A stretch of 42,280 bases of DNA from Streptomyces regalis (GCF_001509475.1 NZ_LLZG01000400.1:1-42280), one strand, 5' to 3'. Shown: positions 32,201-40,463, counted from the stretch's first letter. Program-made: numbers and translations. Notes: generated by a model from the letters alone, not told the origin.

Positions 32201-35200
32201 GTGCGGAGCGACGGGGGCGGCACTTCGGTGCAGAACAGGATCGACTCGGGGACATTCCACGGGCCGGTCGTCATGGTCGGTCGGGTCGACCGCCTGATCC
32301 TCCAGGTCGGGGCGCCGATGCGGATCGTCGGCTGCGGCGCGCTCGCCGTGCTCGGGCTGGTCTGCCTCCTGAACGCACCCGAACTGCCGCCCCTGCGCCG
32401 ACTCGGTATCGGGCCCACGCTCGCGGGCACGGCGTTGCTGGGGCTGGCCGTCGCGCTGTACGTCGTGCTGAGCGTCCGGGAGGCCGCCGTACGGCGCGCT
32501 GAGGCCGCGTGGCTGTCGGAGGAGAACCTCGGCCGGGCCGCCGACGCGCTCGCCCGGGACCTCGCCCTGCAGTACGCCCAGGACGAGCGGCTGACGCAGG
32601 TCAACGACCCGTACCCGCTCGACGTGGACTGGACGACGGTCCACGGCGGCGGACCCGGCGCAGACATCGACTCCGGCTCCGGCACTGTTGGTCAGCTCTC
32701 CATTGCCGCCTACTTCACCCGACTGCCCACCCGCCGCCTCGTCGTGCTCGGCGGCGCGGGCGCCGGGAAGTCCATCCTGGCCCTGCGCCTCGCCGAGGAA
32801 CTGGTGCGTACCCGCCCGCCCGGCTCGGCGGCGCCGGTCGCGGTCGTCGTGCCGCTGGCGTCCTGGAACCCTCGCGAGGGGCTGATCGGATGGATGGGGG
32901 CACAGATCGCGGCGGCCCACCCGCGTGCCTGTACGCCGGTGCGTGGTGCGCCCGCCGCCGACGTGGCCCGGCGCCTGATCGAGACGCAGCGGGTGCTGCC
33001 GGTCCTCGACGGTTTCGACGAACTCCCGGGCGAACTGCGGGCCGACGCCCTGGAGCAACTCCGGGCGAGTACGTCGGGCCGCCGCCCGTTCGTGCTGACC
33101 AGCCGGGAGCCGGAGTACCGGCGGCATGTGAGGGACGGCAGCGTCTTCGATCGCACCGAGATCGAACTGCGGCCGCTGAGCACCCTCGCCCTGGACCGCT
33201 ATCTGAACCCGGAGGGAGCCGCCGACGCCAAGTGGGCCCCCGTCCTGCGGCGGCTCACCAGCGACTCCGACGACTCGCCCGAGGTACGCCGACTGCGCGG
33301 CGTGCTGGGCGCGCCGCTCATGGCGGGCCTCGCCCGGGAGGCGTACGGCGGGTCCGGCACAGACCCGCAGGAACTGCTCGCACCCGGCGCGTTCGGCACC
33401 CGGCGGGATGTCGAGCGGCATCTCCTGGACGCCTTCCTGAGCGTCGCCTACAGCGCCTCGCACGACGTACGGGACCGGCCCGGCAACTGGGACCCGGAGC
33501 GGGCGCGGGCCTGGCTCGCGTTCCTCGCGGCGCGGATGAAGGCGGGCGGCGAGCACGAGTTCGCCTGGTGGCGGCTGGTGGAGGACGTGCCGCGGCTGCT
33601 GCGGACGGCGGCGCTGCTGCCGGCGTTCGCGGTGTGCTGTCTCGCCGTTTCCTATGGGGAGTACGGGACGCCCTGGTGGGATCGGTGGGTGGGGTTGTCG
33701 TTCGTCGGCGGGTACGCGGTGCTGGCGCTGGTCGTGCTCGGTTGCGTCCACGTCTTTCGGACGCGGCCGCAGAACGGGCCGCGGCAGTTGCGCCTGCCGA
33801 CGGGGCAGGAGGTGCGGGCGGGGCTGCGGCGGGGCCCGAACCAGGCGTCCGCCGCCCTCTCGGTGAGCGCCCTCGCGTTCCTCTGGTGGCTCGTCCTGGA
33901 CTACGGGGGGAGCACAACGGCGCAGTTCTTCGGGCTGGTGACCGTCGTGGTCCTCTGGCGGATGTGCCGGAAGCCGCTGAAGCCGCTGTGGAGTCCGGCG
34001 GACCCGTCCGTCGCGCCCTCCCCGCGTGCCCTGCTGCTGGCCGACCGGCGCGCGGCGATCCGCTTCGGCTGGCTCGCCTACGCCAGGGACGGCGAGGAGT
34101 ATCTGCCCGTCGAACTGCTCGGCCTGTCGGCGGCCGGCCTGCTCCTCTTCTGGAACACGAACGGCGGGCAGGACATCGCCTCGATCGACACCTGGATCCG
34201 GACACTCGGACTCGCGTATCTCAGCTGCGTCCTGGGCTCGCTGGTGGAGTCGGCGTGGTTCGGATTCGCCCTGGCCCGGGGGCACGTCGCCCTCAGGGGA
34301 GACCTGCCCCGACGGCTGATGGCCTTCCTCGACGACGCGCACCGGCGGGGCGTCCTGCGCCAGAGCGGCGGGGTGTACCGGTTCCGCCACGTCGAGCTGC
34401 GGGACCGGCTCGCGGCGCACGCCACCGTCCAGGGTGACGGCGAACAATCGCCGACGGCCACCCGGAGAGCCAGGCCGGTGCGACGGACGGCCGCCGTGAT
34501 CGTCGTCCTGCTGCTGCTCGCCGTCGGTGGTGCCGTGGCCCGCGGGCCCTTCGTGATGGCCGCCGCCCCCGGGCCGAGGACCCAGTTGCCCGCCGCCTGC
34601 GACCTGCTGGCCGCGGACCTGCCACGGCTCACCGTGGACGGCAGGAAGCTCGCGACCGGCCGGCAGCACTGCCAGGCCGGCGAACAGTCGCCGTTCGCGC
34701 CGGACGTTCAGGTGACCATGTCGGCCCTGCTGTACAAGAGGGAAGGAACCACCGGCGGCCCGTACCGTGCGGCGCTCGGCTCCGCCACCCGGATCGGTGA
34801 GATCCGGCGGAACCTGGCCGCGGGGTCTCAGTCGACCGCGGACGCCGGACTGGGAGACCAGTCCGTCCGCATGGTGGGGCACAGCGCCCAGCCACGCCGC
34901 ACCGCCCTGGAGACAGTCCCGTACGAGGCATCCTTCGTGGTCCGCGTGGACAACGTCCTTCTCTCCGTCACCTACGCAGAGGAGTTCGCAACCCGGGACA
35001 GGGTCGCGGAGGTCGCGCGGATCCTCACCCGCAACGCCCTGCGGCGGGCCGGACTCTCCGACGCCGTGCCGTCGTCGGAGAACGACGAGCGCTCCCTGGC
35101 GGACGTGCCGCGCACCCGCGTCCCCGAGACCGACAACCGCTTCGCCCACTACGAGCGCCGCCCGGCGCGTGCCCTGCACGGCGCGGTCTGGCGGGCCGGG

Positions 35201-35695
35201 GAACGCTCCTACCTCTGGTACCTGCCGTACACCTACTTCGTCTTCCGTGCCCCCAAGCACCTCCACTGCCCGCTTCGTCCGGAGGAGGTCGCGAAGGACA
35301 CCGTGGGCTACAGCTGCGGGAGGGTGCCGGAGTGGGAGCGTGCGGGGTGGGTGCCGAAGACGAGCGTGGAGATCAGGTCCCGGTACTGCGGCTCCTCGTG
35401 CGACAGCCGCGAGACCCGCGACTTCCTGGACCGGATCCCCGACCACGACCGGACCGATTGGCGGGAGGACGACAAGGACCGCACGTACTACGCCATCGGC
35501 TCCGCCGCCGACGGGACCCGGTACCGGACGTCGATGAAACGGAGCTGGGGCCTCAGGGACCTGGACAAGGGCGAGGACCATGCGTTCCTGCTGTGGGTGC
35601 GGGTCGAGGTGCCCGACGACGAAGCGGAACTGGCACAGAAGATCGTGAACGACGTCCATGCCCAGACTGCCCGCTACGAGACCACACCGCAGTGA
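32201..35695 (+). CDS. Membrane-spanning NACHT NTPase with amyloid-like N-terminal motif (NLR-type receptor 2)
   Basis: A 1164-aa paralogue of the protein at 22545, with the same layout. N-terminal motif GTFHGPVVMVGRVDRLIL (about residues 17-34), two membrane helices (41-58, 70-91), NACHT domain with Walker A VVLGGAGAGKS (181-191) and Walker B VLPVLDGFDEL (265-275), sensor VLTSREPEY near 305, and a multi-helix membrane block with DDAHRRGVLRQSGGVYRFRHV. A last helix (about 762-782) precedes a 380-residue ectodomain starting ACDLLAADLPRLTVDG, with ADAGLGDQSVRM further on: a DUF3558-like pattern, as in receptor 1. The distal part with Cys-rich HCPLRPEEVAKDTVGYSC differs from receptor 1 and lacks its DUF3060-like end. 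GTG at 32201 follows gacgggagc. Its effector gene follows 20 bp downstream. Confidence 0.8.
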   Translation: MRSDGGGTSVQNRIDSGTFHGPVVMVGRVDRLILQVGAPMRIVGCGALAVLGLVCLLNAPELPPLRRLGIGPTLAGTALLGLAVALYVVLSVREAAVRRAEAAWLSEENLGRAADALARDLALQYAQDERLTQVNDPYPLDVDWTTVHGGGPGADIDSGSGTVGQLSIAAYFTRLPTRRLVVLGGAGAGKSILALRLAEELVRTRPPGSAAPVAVVVPLASWNPREGLIGWMGAQIAAAHPRACTPVRGAPAADVARRLIETQRVLPVLDGFDELPGELRADALEQLRASTSGRRPFVLTSREPEYRRHVRDGSVFDRTEIELRPLSTLALDRYLNPEGAADAKWAPVLRRLTSDSDDSPEVRRLRGVLGAPLMAGLAREAYGGSGTDPQELLAPGAFGTRRDVERHLLDAFLSVAYSASHDVRDRPGNWDPERARAWLAFLAARMKAGGEHEFAWWRLVEDVPRLLRTAALLPAFAVCCLAVSYGEYGTPWWDRWVGLSFVGGYAVLALVVLGCVHVFRTRPQNGPRQLRLPTGQEVRAGLRRGPNQASAALSVSALAFLWWLVLDYGGSTTAQFFGLVTVVVLWRMCRKPLKPLWSPADPSVAPSPRALLLADRRAAIRFGWLAYARDGEEYLPVELLGLSAAGLLLFWNTNGGQDIASIDTWIRTLGLAYLSCVLGSLVESAWFGFALARGHVALRGDLPRRLMAFLDDAHRRGVLRQSGGVYRFRHVELRDRLAAHATVQGDGEQSPTATRRARPVRRTAAVIVVLLLLAVGGAVARGPFVMAAAPGPRTQLPAACDLLAADLPRLTVDGRKLATGRQHCQAGEQSPFAPDVQVTMSALLYKREGTTGGPYRAALGSATRIGEIRRNLAAGSQSTADAGLGDQSVRMVGHSAQPRRTALETVPYEASFVVRVDNVLLSVTYAEEFATRDRVAEVARILTRNALRRAGLSDAVPSSENDERSLADVPRTRVPETDNRFAHYERRPARALHGAVWRAGERSYLWYLPYTYFVFRAPKHLHCPLRPEEVAKDTVGYSCGRVPEWERAGWVPKTSVEIRSRYCGSSCDSRETRDFLDRIPDHDRTDWREDDKDRTYYAIGSAADGTRYRTSMKRSWGLRDLDKGEDHAFLLWVRVEVPDDEAELAQKIVNDVHAQTARYETTPQ

Positions 35696-35715
35696 AGTGA
35701 TGGGAGAGTGTGTTC

Positions 35716-36101
35716 GTGGATCAGATCGCACCTGAACTGCTCATGGCCCTCGCCGGCGCACCGCAGGCGCCGCCGGCCAGCAGATCTGGGCCTCGCTGCG
35801 GGACCTGGTCAGGCGTCGGCCGTCCGGGCAGCCCGCATGCGGCGAGGCCGAGTTGACCGCCCTCGGTACGGCGGCGGACGACGCGGAACGAGCCAGGGAG
35901 CTCGCCGAGGTGTTGGCCCAGCGGGCCGGGCAGGATCCGGCCTTCGCCCAGGCCCTGGAAACCTGGCGTCACCGGGCCGAGGCGTGGGACGACGCGCGGA
36001 CCGGCGCCGGCGACGTGCACAACGAGATCTCCGGGGGGACGTTCCAGGGGCCCGTCGTCCAGGCACGGGACATCAACGGGCCCCTCACGTTCGGCCCCTA
36101 G
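35716..36101 (+). pseudogene. Bell-type effector candidate 2, frameshifted by one missing base
   Basis: The frame from GTG 35716 begins VDQIAPELLMALAG, matching effector 1 (MDPITPELLMAVAGG), then loses register between 35755 and 35760, where ggcggcacc would be expected and ggcgcacc is found; it stops at 35854-35856. The next frame continues without a stop through the missing part (GQQIWASLRDLVRRRPSG) and GEAELTALGTAADDAERAREL to the C-terminal motif GTFQGPVVQARDINGPLTFG, ending at 36101. The one-base gap is the only break. It may be inactivation of a toxic effector, phase variation or a sequencing error. The motif matches its own upstream NACHT partner (GTF-GPVV) better than receptor 1. Confidence 0.8.
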
Positions 36102-36193
36102 GGGTCCACCCGATGGAGCCGTGAGCGGGCGAAGCGCGCGCAGCGCCCCTAGCGTGCGGTGGTGGGGGGCGATCACAGAAGAAGGTGAGTGCT

Positions 36194-36490
36194 ATGCGCG
36201 TGCTGCTCAAGGCCAATCTCGACACCGAGAAGTCGAACGACCTCATCCGCAGCGGCAAGATGCCCCAGGTGGTCCAGGAGCTTCTGGAGCGGATCAAGCC
36301 GGAGGCCTCCTACTTCACCGTCGACCAGGGGCAGCGCACCATGCTCCTGGTCTTCGACATGCAGGACAGCTCCCAAATGCCCCCGCTCGCGGAGGGTCTC
36401 TTCTTGCAACTCGATGCCAAGGTCGACTACACGCCGGTCATGAACCTCGACGACCTGCAGAAAGGGCTGTCCCAGTTGAAGGTCAGCTGA
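36194..36490 (+). CDS. 98-aa small protein, ferredoxin-like alpha/beta barrel candidate
   Basis: Soluble 98-residue protein: MRVLLKANLDTEKSNDLIRSGKMPQVVQELLERIKPEASYFTVDQGQRTMLLVFDMQDSS, then LAEGLFLQLDAKVDYTPVMNLDDLQKGL. The pattern of strand, helix, two strands, helix, strand resembles dimeric alpha/beta-barrel proteins (DUF3303/ABM type). It has the ribosome site gaaggtgag before the ATG at 36194. It is convergent with the next gene, overlapping by 8 nt. Function unknown. Confidence 0.7.
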   Translation: MRVLLKANLDTEKSNDLIRSGKMPQVVQELLERIKPEASYFTVDQGQRTMLLVFDMQDSSQMPPLAEGLFLQLDAKVDYTPVMNLDDLQKGLSQLKVS

Positions 36491-37133
36491 AGACGATCAT
36501 CGAACCCTGCGCCAGGCTCCGTGTCGCTGCCGCGTGCAGCCCCAGCCAGACGTGCCGTTCGCGGGCGAAGGGGCTCGGGTCGTACGGGGCGGCGACGGCC
36601 GGTTCCTCCAGGGCCGTGGGTGCGAGCGGGGGCTGGGGGGCCGTCGGGGGGTTGGCCGGGTCGATGCCGATGACCGGGGCCACGAACTCCAGCTCCCGCA
36701 GCAGCGCCTGCGAGGAGCCCAACGGGCCGCCGCCCGCGAGGAGTTCCTCGTTGGAGAGCGGGTTCGGGAAGTCGACGGGGACGTACGCGCCCGCGTGGTC
36801 GTAGTGCCAGACCAGGTGCGACTGCTGGGCCGTCGTCTCGAACATCTCCAGGAGTTGCTCGTAGTCGCCGCCCAGTTCGTCGACCGGCGTCACCGGCAGC
36901 TGGCACACCTGGAGCAGGTACGCGCGGCGCAGGAAGTGCAGCGCGTCGTAGTCGAAGCCGGCGACCGGGGCGACGTCGCCGGACAGGCCCGGCATGTACT
37001 GGTACACCGGCACCGGTGGCAGCCCGGCCTCGGCGAGCACCTTGTTGTATTGCGCGAGTTCCTCGGCGAAGGGGTTGTCGGGGGTGTGGCACAACACGTC
37101 GACAAGCGGCACCAGCCACAGGTCACAGGCCAA
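36483..37133 (-). CDS. Conserved unknown protein, 216 aa
   Basis: A soluble acidic protein without recognised domains: LWLVPLVDVLCHTPDNPFAEELAQYNKVLAEAGLPP, then VYQYMPGLSGDVAPVAGFDYDALHFLRRAYLLQV and DLRE-like helices, ending LGLHAAATRSLAQGSMIVFS. From memory it resembles conserved Streptomyces hypotheticals. The TTG start at 37133 is supported by a strong ribosome site (gaggag, complement of 37141-37146) 7 nt upstream; no ATG or GTG is in position. It shares only a short 3' overlap with its neighbour. Confidence 0.65.
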   Translation of the reverse strand: MACDLWLVPLVDVLCHTPDNPFAEELAQYNKVLAEAGLPPVPVYQYMPGLSGDVAPVAGFDYDALHFLRRAYLLQVCQLPVTPVDELGGDYEQLLEMFETTAQQSHLVWHYDHAGAYVPVDFPNPLSNEELLAGGGPLGSSQALLRELEFVAPVIGIDPANPPTAPQPPLAPTALEEPAVAAPYDPSPFARERHVWLGLHAAATRSLAQGSMIVFS

Positions 37134-37287
37134 AAGAGGGCTCCTCGCGTAGCACGTTGGTCAGGGAAGGGTAATCGGTGCGGCTCGGGGGCGGATCCCC
37201 TTATGCGGGTCTTCATGAGGCCCTTCTGGGGCTTGTCATGCAAGTCCCCGCTCGTGCAGGTCCCATACCCACACTCCGTCGACCCAC

Positions 37288-37377
37288 CTACCCGGCCCGC
37301 CCACCAGCTTCTCCGGGGATGACCACGGAGAGGTCCGGGAGTTCGGGTTCCTCCGGCAGCTCCCGCTCCTGGCTCAT
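37288..37377 (-). CDS. 29-codon frame coupled to the GntR gene
   Basis: The ATG at 37377 overlaps the GntR stop (ATGA), the standard geometry of coupled genes. The product, MSQERELPEEPELPDLSVVI and ten further residues, is acidic and soluble. It could be a real microprotein or the remnant of a longer second gene whose body was lost. No function is claimed. Confidence 0.35.
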   Translation of the reverse strand: MSQERELPEEPELPDLSVVIPGEAGGRAG

Positions 37378-38075
37378 CCGGACGCCAGTCGCTCGATCAG
37401 GGCGAGGGAGTCCGCGTCGTGGGCGGCGATGATCGAACGGGCCGTCGGCAGGTCGCGGAGCATCAGGGCGTCGACCAGGTCGGTGTGCCGGGACCACAGG
37501 TGGCCGCGCAGGTCGTCGAGGCGGCGCAGATGCTGGACCGCGCAGACCCAGGACTGCACGCGCAGCCGGTGCAGGAAGTCGGCGAGGTAGGGGTTGCCGA
37601 AGAGGGCGCCGAGTTCGCGCCAGAAGCGCAGGTCGTAGCCGATGAGCACGGTGAGGTCGCCGGCGGTGGCGGCGCGCTGGGCCTCCTCGGCACGGCGGCG
37701 TACCCCGGCCACGGCGGTCAGGACGCGGGGGTCGTCGGCGTCCCGGTGGCCGGCGCCTTCGGTGGCCAGGACCTGGAACATGCCGTCGATGACCAGGCCG
37801 CGGGCCTCGATGATGCCGCGGTAGTCCTTGACGGAGTACTCGTGTACGCGGAAGCCGCGGTGCTGGTCGGCCTCCAGGAGGCCCTGCGCGGAGAGGTCGA
37901 CGAGGGCTTCGCGTACCGGGGTTGCGGAGACGCCGTACTGCTCGGCGATCTCCTTGACGGTGAATTCCCGTCCTGCCTGCAGCCGCCCGGCCAGTACTTC
38001 GTCCCGCAGCGCGTCCGCGATCTGCTGCCGCAGGGTGCTCCGGGTTACGGAGCCGTTGCTGCCGTTGGCGGGCAT
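37374..38075 (-). CDS. GntR/FCD family transcriptional regulator
   Basis: A 233-aa regulator. Winged helix at about residues 12-75 (LRQQIADALRDEVLAGRLQAGREFTVKEIAEQYGVSATPVREALVDLSAQGLLE), then the all-helical FCD ligand domain (LRFWRELGALFGNPYLADFLHRLRVQ and DALMLRDLPTARSIIAAHDADSLALIERL), which binds small acids, often with a metal. The ATG at 38075 was chosen because homologous N-termini begin there (MPANGSNGSVTRSTLR). It lies downstream of the aminotransferase in the same orientation. A perfect 10-bp inverted repeat in its promoter region suggests autoregulation. Confidence 0.9.
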   Translation of the reverse strand: MPANGSNGSVTRSTLRQQIADALRDEVLAGRLQAGREFTVKEIAEQYGVSATPVREALVDLSAQGLLEADQHRGFRVHEYSVKDYRGIIEARGLVIDGMFQVLATEGAGHRDADDPRVLTAVAGVRRRAEEAQRAATAGDLTVLIGYDLRFWRELGALFGNPYLADFLHRLRVQSWVCAVQHLRRLDDLRGHLWSRHTDLVDALMLRDLPTARSIIAAHDADSLALIERLASG

Positions 38076-38104
38076 GGTCAGGGCGTCTCCCGTCGGCGCG
38101 ATGG

Positions 38105-38140
38105 GGTGGCGTGCACGTATATGTCTACGAGCACGCCACC
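38105..38140. promoter_or_regulatory. Inverted repeat upstream of the GntR gene
   Basis: Perfect arms ggtggcgtgc (38105-38114) / gcacgccacc (38131-38140) flank a 16-bp AT-rich core that is itself partly symmetric (cgtatatgtctacg, 10 of 14 positions). It lies 30 bp before the GntR ATG. Fits an operator for the GntR dimer. Confidence 0.6.
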
Positions 38141-38201
38141 TTACGCGTTCGGGTGTCGGGGGTACTTCTGCGGGGAACGGCGGTTTCCTCGCCCCCGCCT
38201 C

Positions 38202-38278
38202 CTGGGGGCCTACGGCCCCCAGACCCCCGCTTCGGCCCTGAACGGGCCTCGTCCTCAAACGCCGGACGGGCTGGATGA
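38202..38278. repeat. Hairpin plus 57-bp dispersed repeat, copy B
   Basis: A 9-bp hairpin (ctgggggcc / ggcccccag, 38202-38222) runs into a 57-bp block (38222-38278) identical to 48-104. The order of hairpin then repeat is the same at both sites. It lies in the 244-bp spacer between GntR and the aminotransferase gene and may act as their transcript boundary. Confidence 0.75.
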
Positions 38279-38319
38279 TGCGGACCTGCGCTGAGAAGCG
38301 ATGGCCGGTGGCGGCTCCG

Positions 38320-39675
38320 TCACTCCGCGTACTCGTCCGCCACAGCCAGCGCAGCGTCCAGCGCCGCGAACCCCTCCTTCAGCTCGGCCTCGCTCACGTT
38401 GCACGGCGGTACGACATGCGTGCGGTTCATGTTCACGAACGGCCAGATGCCCCCCGCCTTCGCGGCGGAGCCGAACGCCGTCATCGGGGCGTTCGCCTCG
38501 CCGGCCGCGTTGTACGGCACCAGGGGCTCGCGGGTCTCCCGGTTCCGTACCAGCTCGAGCGCCCAGAACATGCCCACGCCCCGCACCTCCCCGACGCTCG
38601 GGTGCCGCTCGGCCAGTTCGCGCAACGCCGGTCCGACCACCTCGGCGCCCAGCCGGGCGGCGTTCTCGACGATGCCCTCCTCCGCCATGACGTTGATCGT
38701 CGCGACGGCGGCCGCGCAGGCCAGCGGGTGCCCGGAGTAGGTGAGACCGCCCGGGTAGGGCCGCTTCGCGAACGTCTCCGCGATGGCCCCGGAGATGGCG
38801 ACTCCGCCCAGCGGCACATACCCGGAGTTCACGCCCTTCGCGAAGGTCATCAGGTCCGGCGTGACGTCGAACAGGTCCGCCGCGAACCACTCCCCGGTCC
38901 GCCCGAACCCCGCCATGACCTCGTCGAGGATGAAGACGATCCTGTACTTGTCGCAGATCTCACGGACCCCGGCCAGGTATCCCGGCGGCGGCACCATGAT
39001 CCCCGCCGTCCCCGGAATCGTCTCCAGGATGATTGCGGCGACGGTCGACGGCCCCTCGAAGGCGATCGTCGTCTCCAGGTGCTCCAGCGCCCGCGCGCAC
39101 TCCTGCTCCTCGGTCTCCGCGTAGAAACGGGAGCGGTAGAGGAACGGCGTCCAGAAGTGCACGACACCGGCCGCGGCGCTGTCGGAGGCCCAGCGGCGCG
39201 GGTCGCCGGTGATGTTCACGGCCTGCTGGGTGCCCCCGTGGTACGAGCGGTACGCCGACAGCACCTTCGGCCGCCCCGTGTGCAGCCGCGCCATCCGTAC
39301 GGCGTGCTCCACGGCGTCCGCGCCGCCGTTGGTGAAGAAGATCTTGTCGAGGTCACCCGGCGTCCGCTCGGCGATCAGCCGCGCCGCCTCCGACCGGGCC
39401 TCGATGGCGAAGGCGGGCGCGAAGGTGGTCAGGTGTGCGGCCTGCTCCTGTATCGCGGCGACGACCTTCGGGTGCTGGTAGCCGATGTTCGTGTAGACGA
39501 GCCCGCTGGTGAAGTCGAGGTAGCGCCTGCCGTCGTAGTCCCAGAAGTACGACCCCTCCGCGCCGGCGACGGCGAGCGGGTCGATGAGCTCCTGCGCGGA
39601 CCAGGAGTGGAACACATGCGCACGGTCCGCGGCCTTCACGGCGGCGCCGACCTCGGGATGGGGGTGAGGGGTCAT
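38320..39675 (-). CDS. Class III (omega) aminotransferase, PLP-dependent
   Basis: A 451-aa fold-type-I aminotransferase acting on an amine or beta-amino acid, of the beta-alanine/taurine-pyruvate or putrescine-type group. Motifs: YFWDYDGRRYLDFTSGLVYTNIGYQHP, FFTNGGADAVEHAVRMARLHTGR, SYHGGTQQAVNITGDPRRW, FILDEVMAGFGRTGEWFAADLF, and TFAKGVNSGYVPLGGV with the PLP lysine at residue 280. C-terminal MNRTHVVPPCNVSEAELKEGFAALDAAL. Full length for the family. Divergent from the DJ-1 gene and followed by the GntR regulator, which may control it. Exact substrate open. Confidence 0.88.
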   Translation of the reverse strand: MTPHPHPEVGAAVKAADRAHVFHSWSAQELIDPLAVAGAEGSYFWDYDGRRYLDFTSGLVYTNIGYQHPKVVAAIQEQAAHLTTFAPAFAIEARSEAARLIAERTPGDLDKIFFTNGGADAVEHAVRMARLHTGRPKVLSAYRSYHGGTQQAVNITGDPRRWASDSAAAGVVHFWTPFLYRSRFYAETEEQECARALEHLETTIAFEGPSTVAAIILETIPGTAGIMVPPPGYLAGVREICDKYRIVFILDEVMAGFGRTGEWFAADLFDVTPDLMTFAKGVNSGYVPLGGVAISGAIAETFAKRPYPGGLTYSGHPLACAAAVATINVMAEEGIVENAARLGAEVVGPALRELAERHPSVGEVRGVGMFWALELVRNRETREPLVPYNAAGEANAPMTAFGSAAKAGGIWPFVNMNRTHVVPPCNVSEAELKEGFAALDAALAVADEYAE

Positions 39676-39795
39676 GCGGCGAGCGTAGGTATCGGGGCTA
39701 CGGGCGCGATATCGGCGTCCTGTCTGCGGTCGGCCGGTTTCCGCGACAGGTTGTCGACGCGGGGGGGGAGGAGGGGGGGACGCGGGTCACGAGAA

Positions 39796-39836
39796 TGTCA
39801 TTGACAGCAGACTGTCCAAGTGACAGCATGTTGTCA
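39796..39836. promoter_or_regulatory. Array of TGTCA/TGACA half-sites before the DJ-1/MarR operon
   Basis: Half-sites at 39796 (tgtca), 39802 (tgaca), 39813 (tgtcc), 39821 (tgaca) and 39832 (tgtca). The first two form a perfect tgtca-t-tgaca palindrome that includes ttgaca (39801-39806), a consensus -35. A catatt at 39835-39840 is a possible -10 for another start. The MarR regulator two genes downstream is the obvious ligand-responsive repressor. Confidence 0.7.
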
Positions 39837-39860
39837 TATTCGGGGTCTTTAGGAGGAGCC

Positions 39861-40463
39861 ATGAGCAAGCCCGTGTACCTCGCCGTCTACGACAGCCTGG
39901 CCGACTGGGAGCCGGGCCACGCCACCGCGCAGCTCGCCCGCGCCGGATACGAGATCCGCACCGTCGGCCCCACCCGCGAACCCGTCACCACCGTCGGCGG
40001 CCTGCGCATCCAGCCCGACCTGGCCCTGGACGACGTACGGCCGTCCGACGCGTCCCTGCTGATACTCCCGGGCGCCGACCTCTGGGACGCAGGCGACGAC
40101 CTTGCCCCCTTCGCCCGCAAGGCGCGGGAGTTCCTCGACGCCGGTGTGCCCGTCGCCGCGATCTGCGGGGCGACGGCCGGACTGGCCCGCGAAGGCCTGC
40201 TCGACGACCGGGACCACACCAGCGCGGTCTCCTTCTACCTGGCCGCGACCGGGTACGGCGGCGGCGAGCGGTACGTCGAGGCCGACGCCGTCACCGACGG
40301 TGGGCTCGTCACCGCCGGGCCCACCGAACCCGTCGCCTTCGCCCGGGAGGTCCTTCGGCTCTTGCACGTGTACGACGACGAGGCCGTCGACGCCTGGTAC
40401 CGCCTGTTCCACGACTCCGACGCGACGGCGTACGCCGTACTCGAGAAGGCCGGCGTTCTGTGA
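39861..40463 (+). CDS. DJ-1/PfpI family protein (type 1 glutamine amidotransferase-like)
   Basis: A 200-aa protein of the DJ-1/PfpI superfamily. It carries the nucleophile elbow VAAICGATAGLA with Cys102, the acidic residue in the early VYLAVYDSLADWEPGHA, and LLILPGADLWD. Members act as chaperone-like or glyoxalase-like enzymes or as oxidative-stress proteins; the exact activity cannot be read. Ribosome site aggagg directly precedes the ATG at 39861. The stop overlaps the MarR start by 4 nt, so the pair is an operon. Confidence 0.9.
   Translation: MSKPVYLAVYDSLADWEPGHATAQLARAGYEIRTVGPTREPVTTVGGLRIQPDLALDDVRPSDASLLILPGADLWDAGDDLAPFARKAREFLDAGVPVAAICGATAGLAREGLLDDRDHTSAVSFYLAATGYGGGERYVEADAVTDGGLVTAGPTEPVAFAREVLRLLHVYDDEAVDAWYRLFHDSDATAYAVLEKAGVL

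Noticed and set aside
31727..35731. Very long open frame antisense to receptor 2, over 1300 codons
   Set aside because: It mirrors the NACHT gene in a high-GC genome; its translation is Arg/Pro/Gly-rich with no domain, while the plus strand shows clear Walker motifs.
35740..35860. Programmed frameshift as explanation of the split effector gene
   Set aside because: No slippery sequence or downstream structure of the known kinds is visible; loss of one base or a sequence error is simpler.
39756..39780. Long G-rich run before the DJ-1 operon as a G-quadruplex or phase-variable tract
   Set aside because: It lies upstream of the operator array in non-coding DNA and cannot switch a reading frame; quadruplex formation cannot be judged here.
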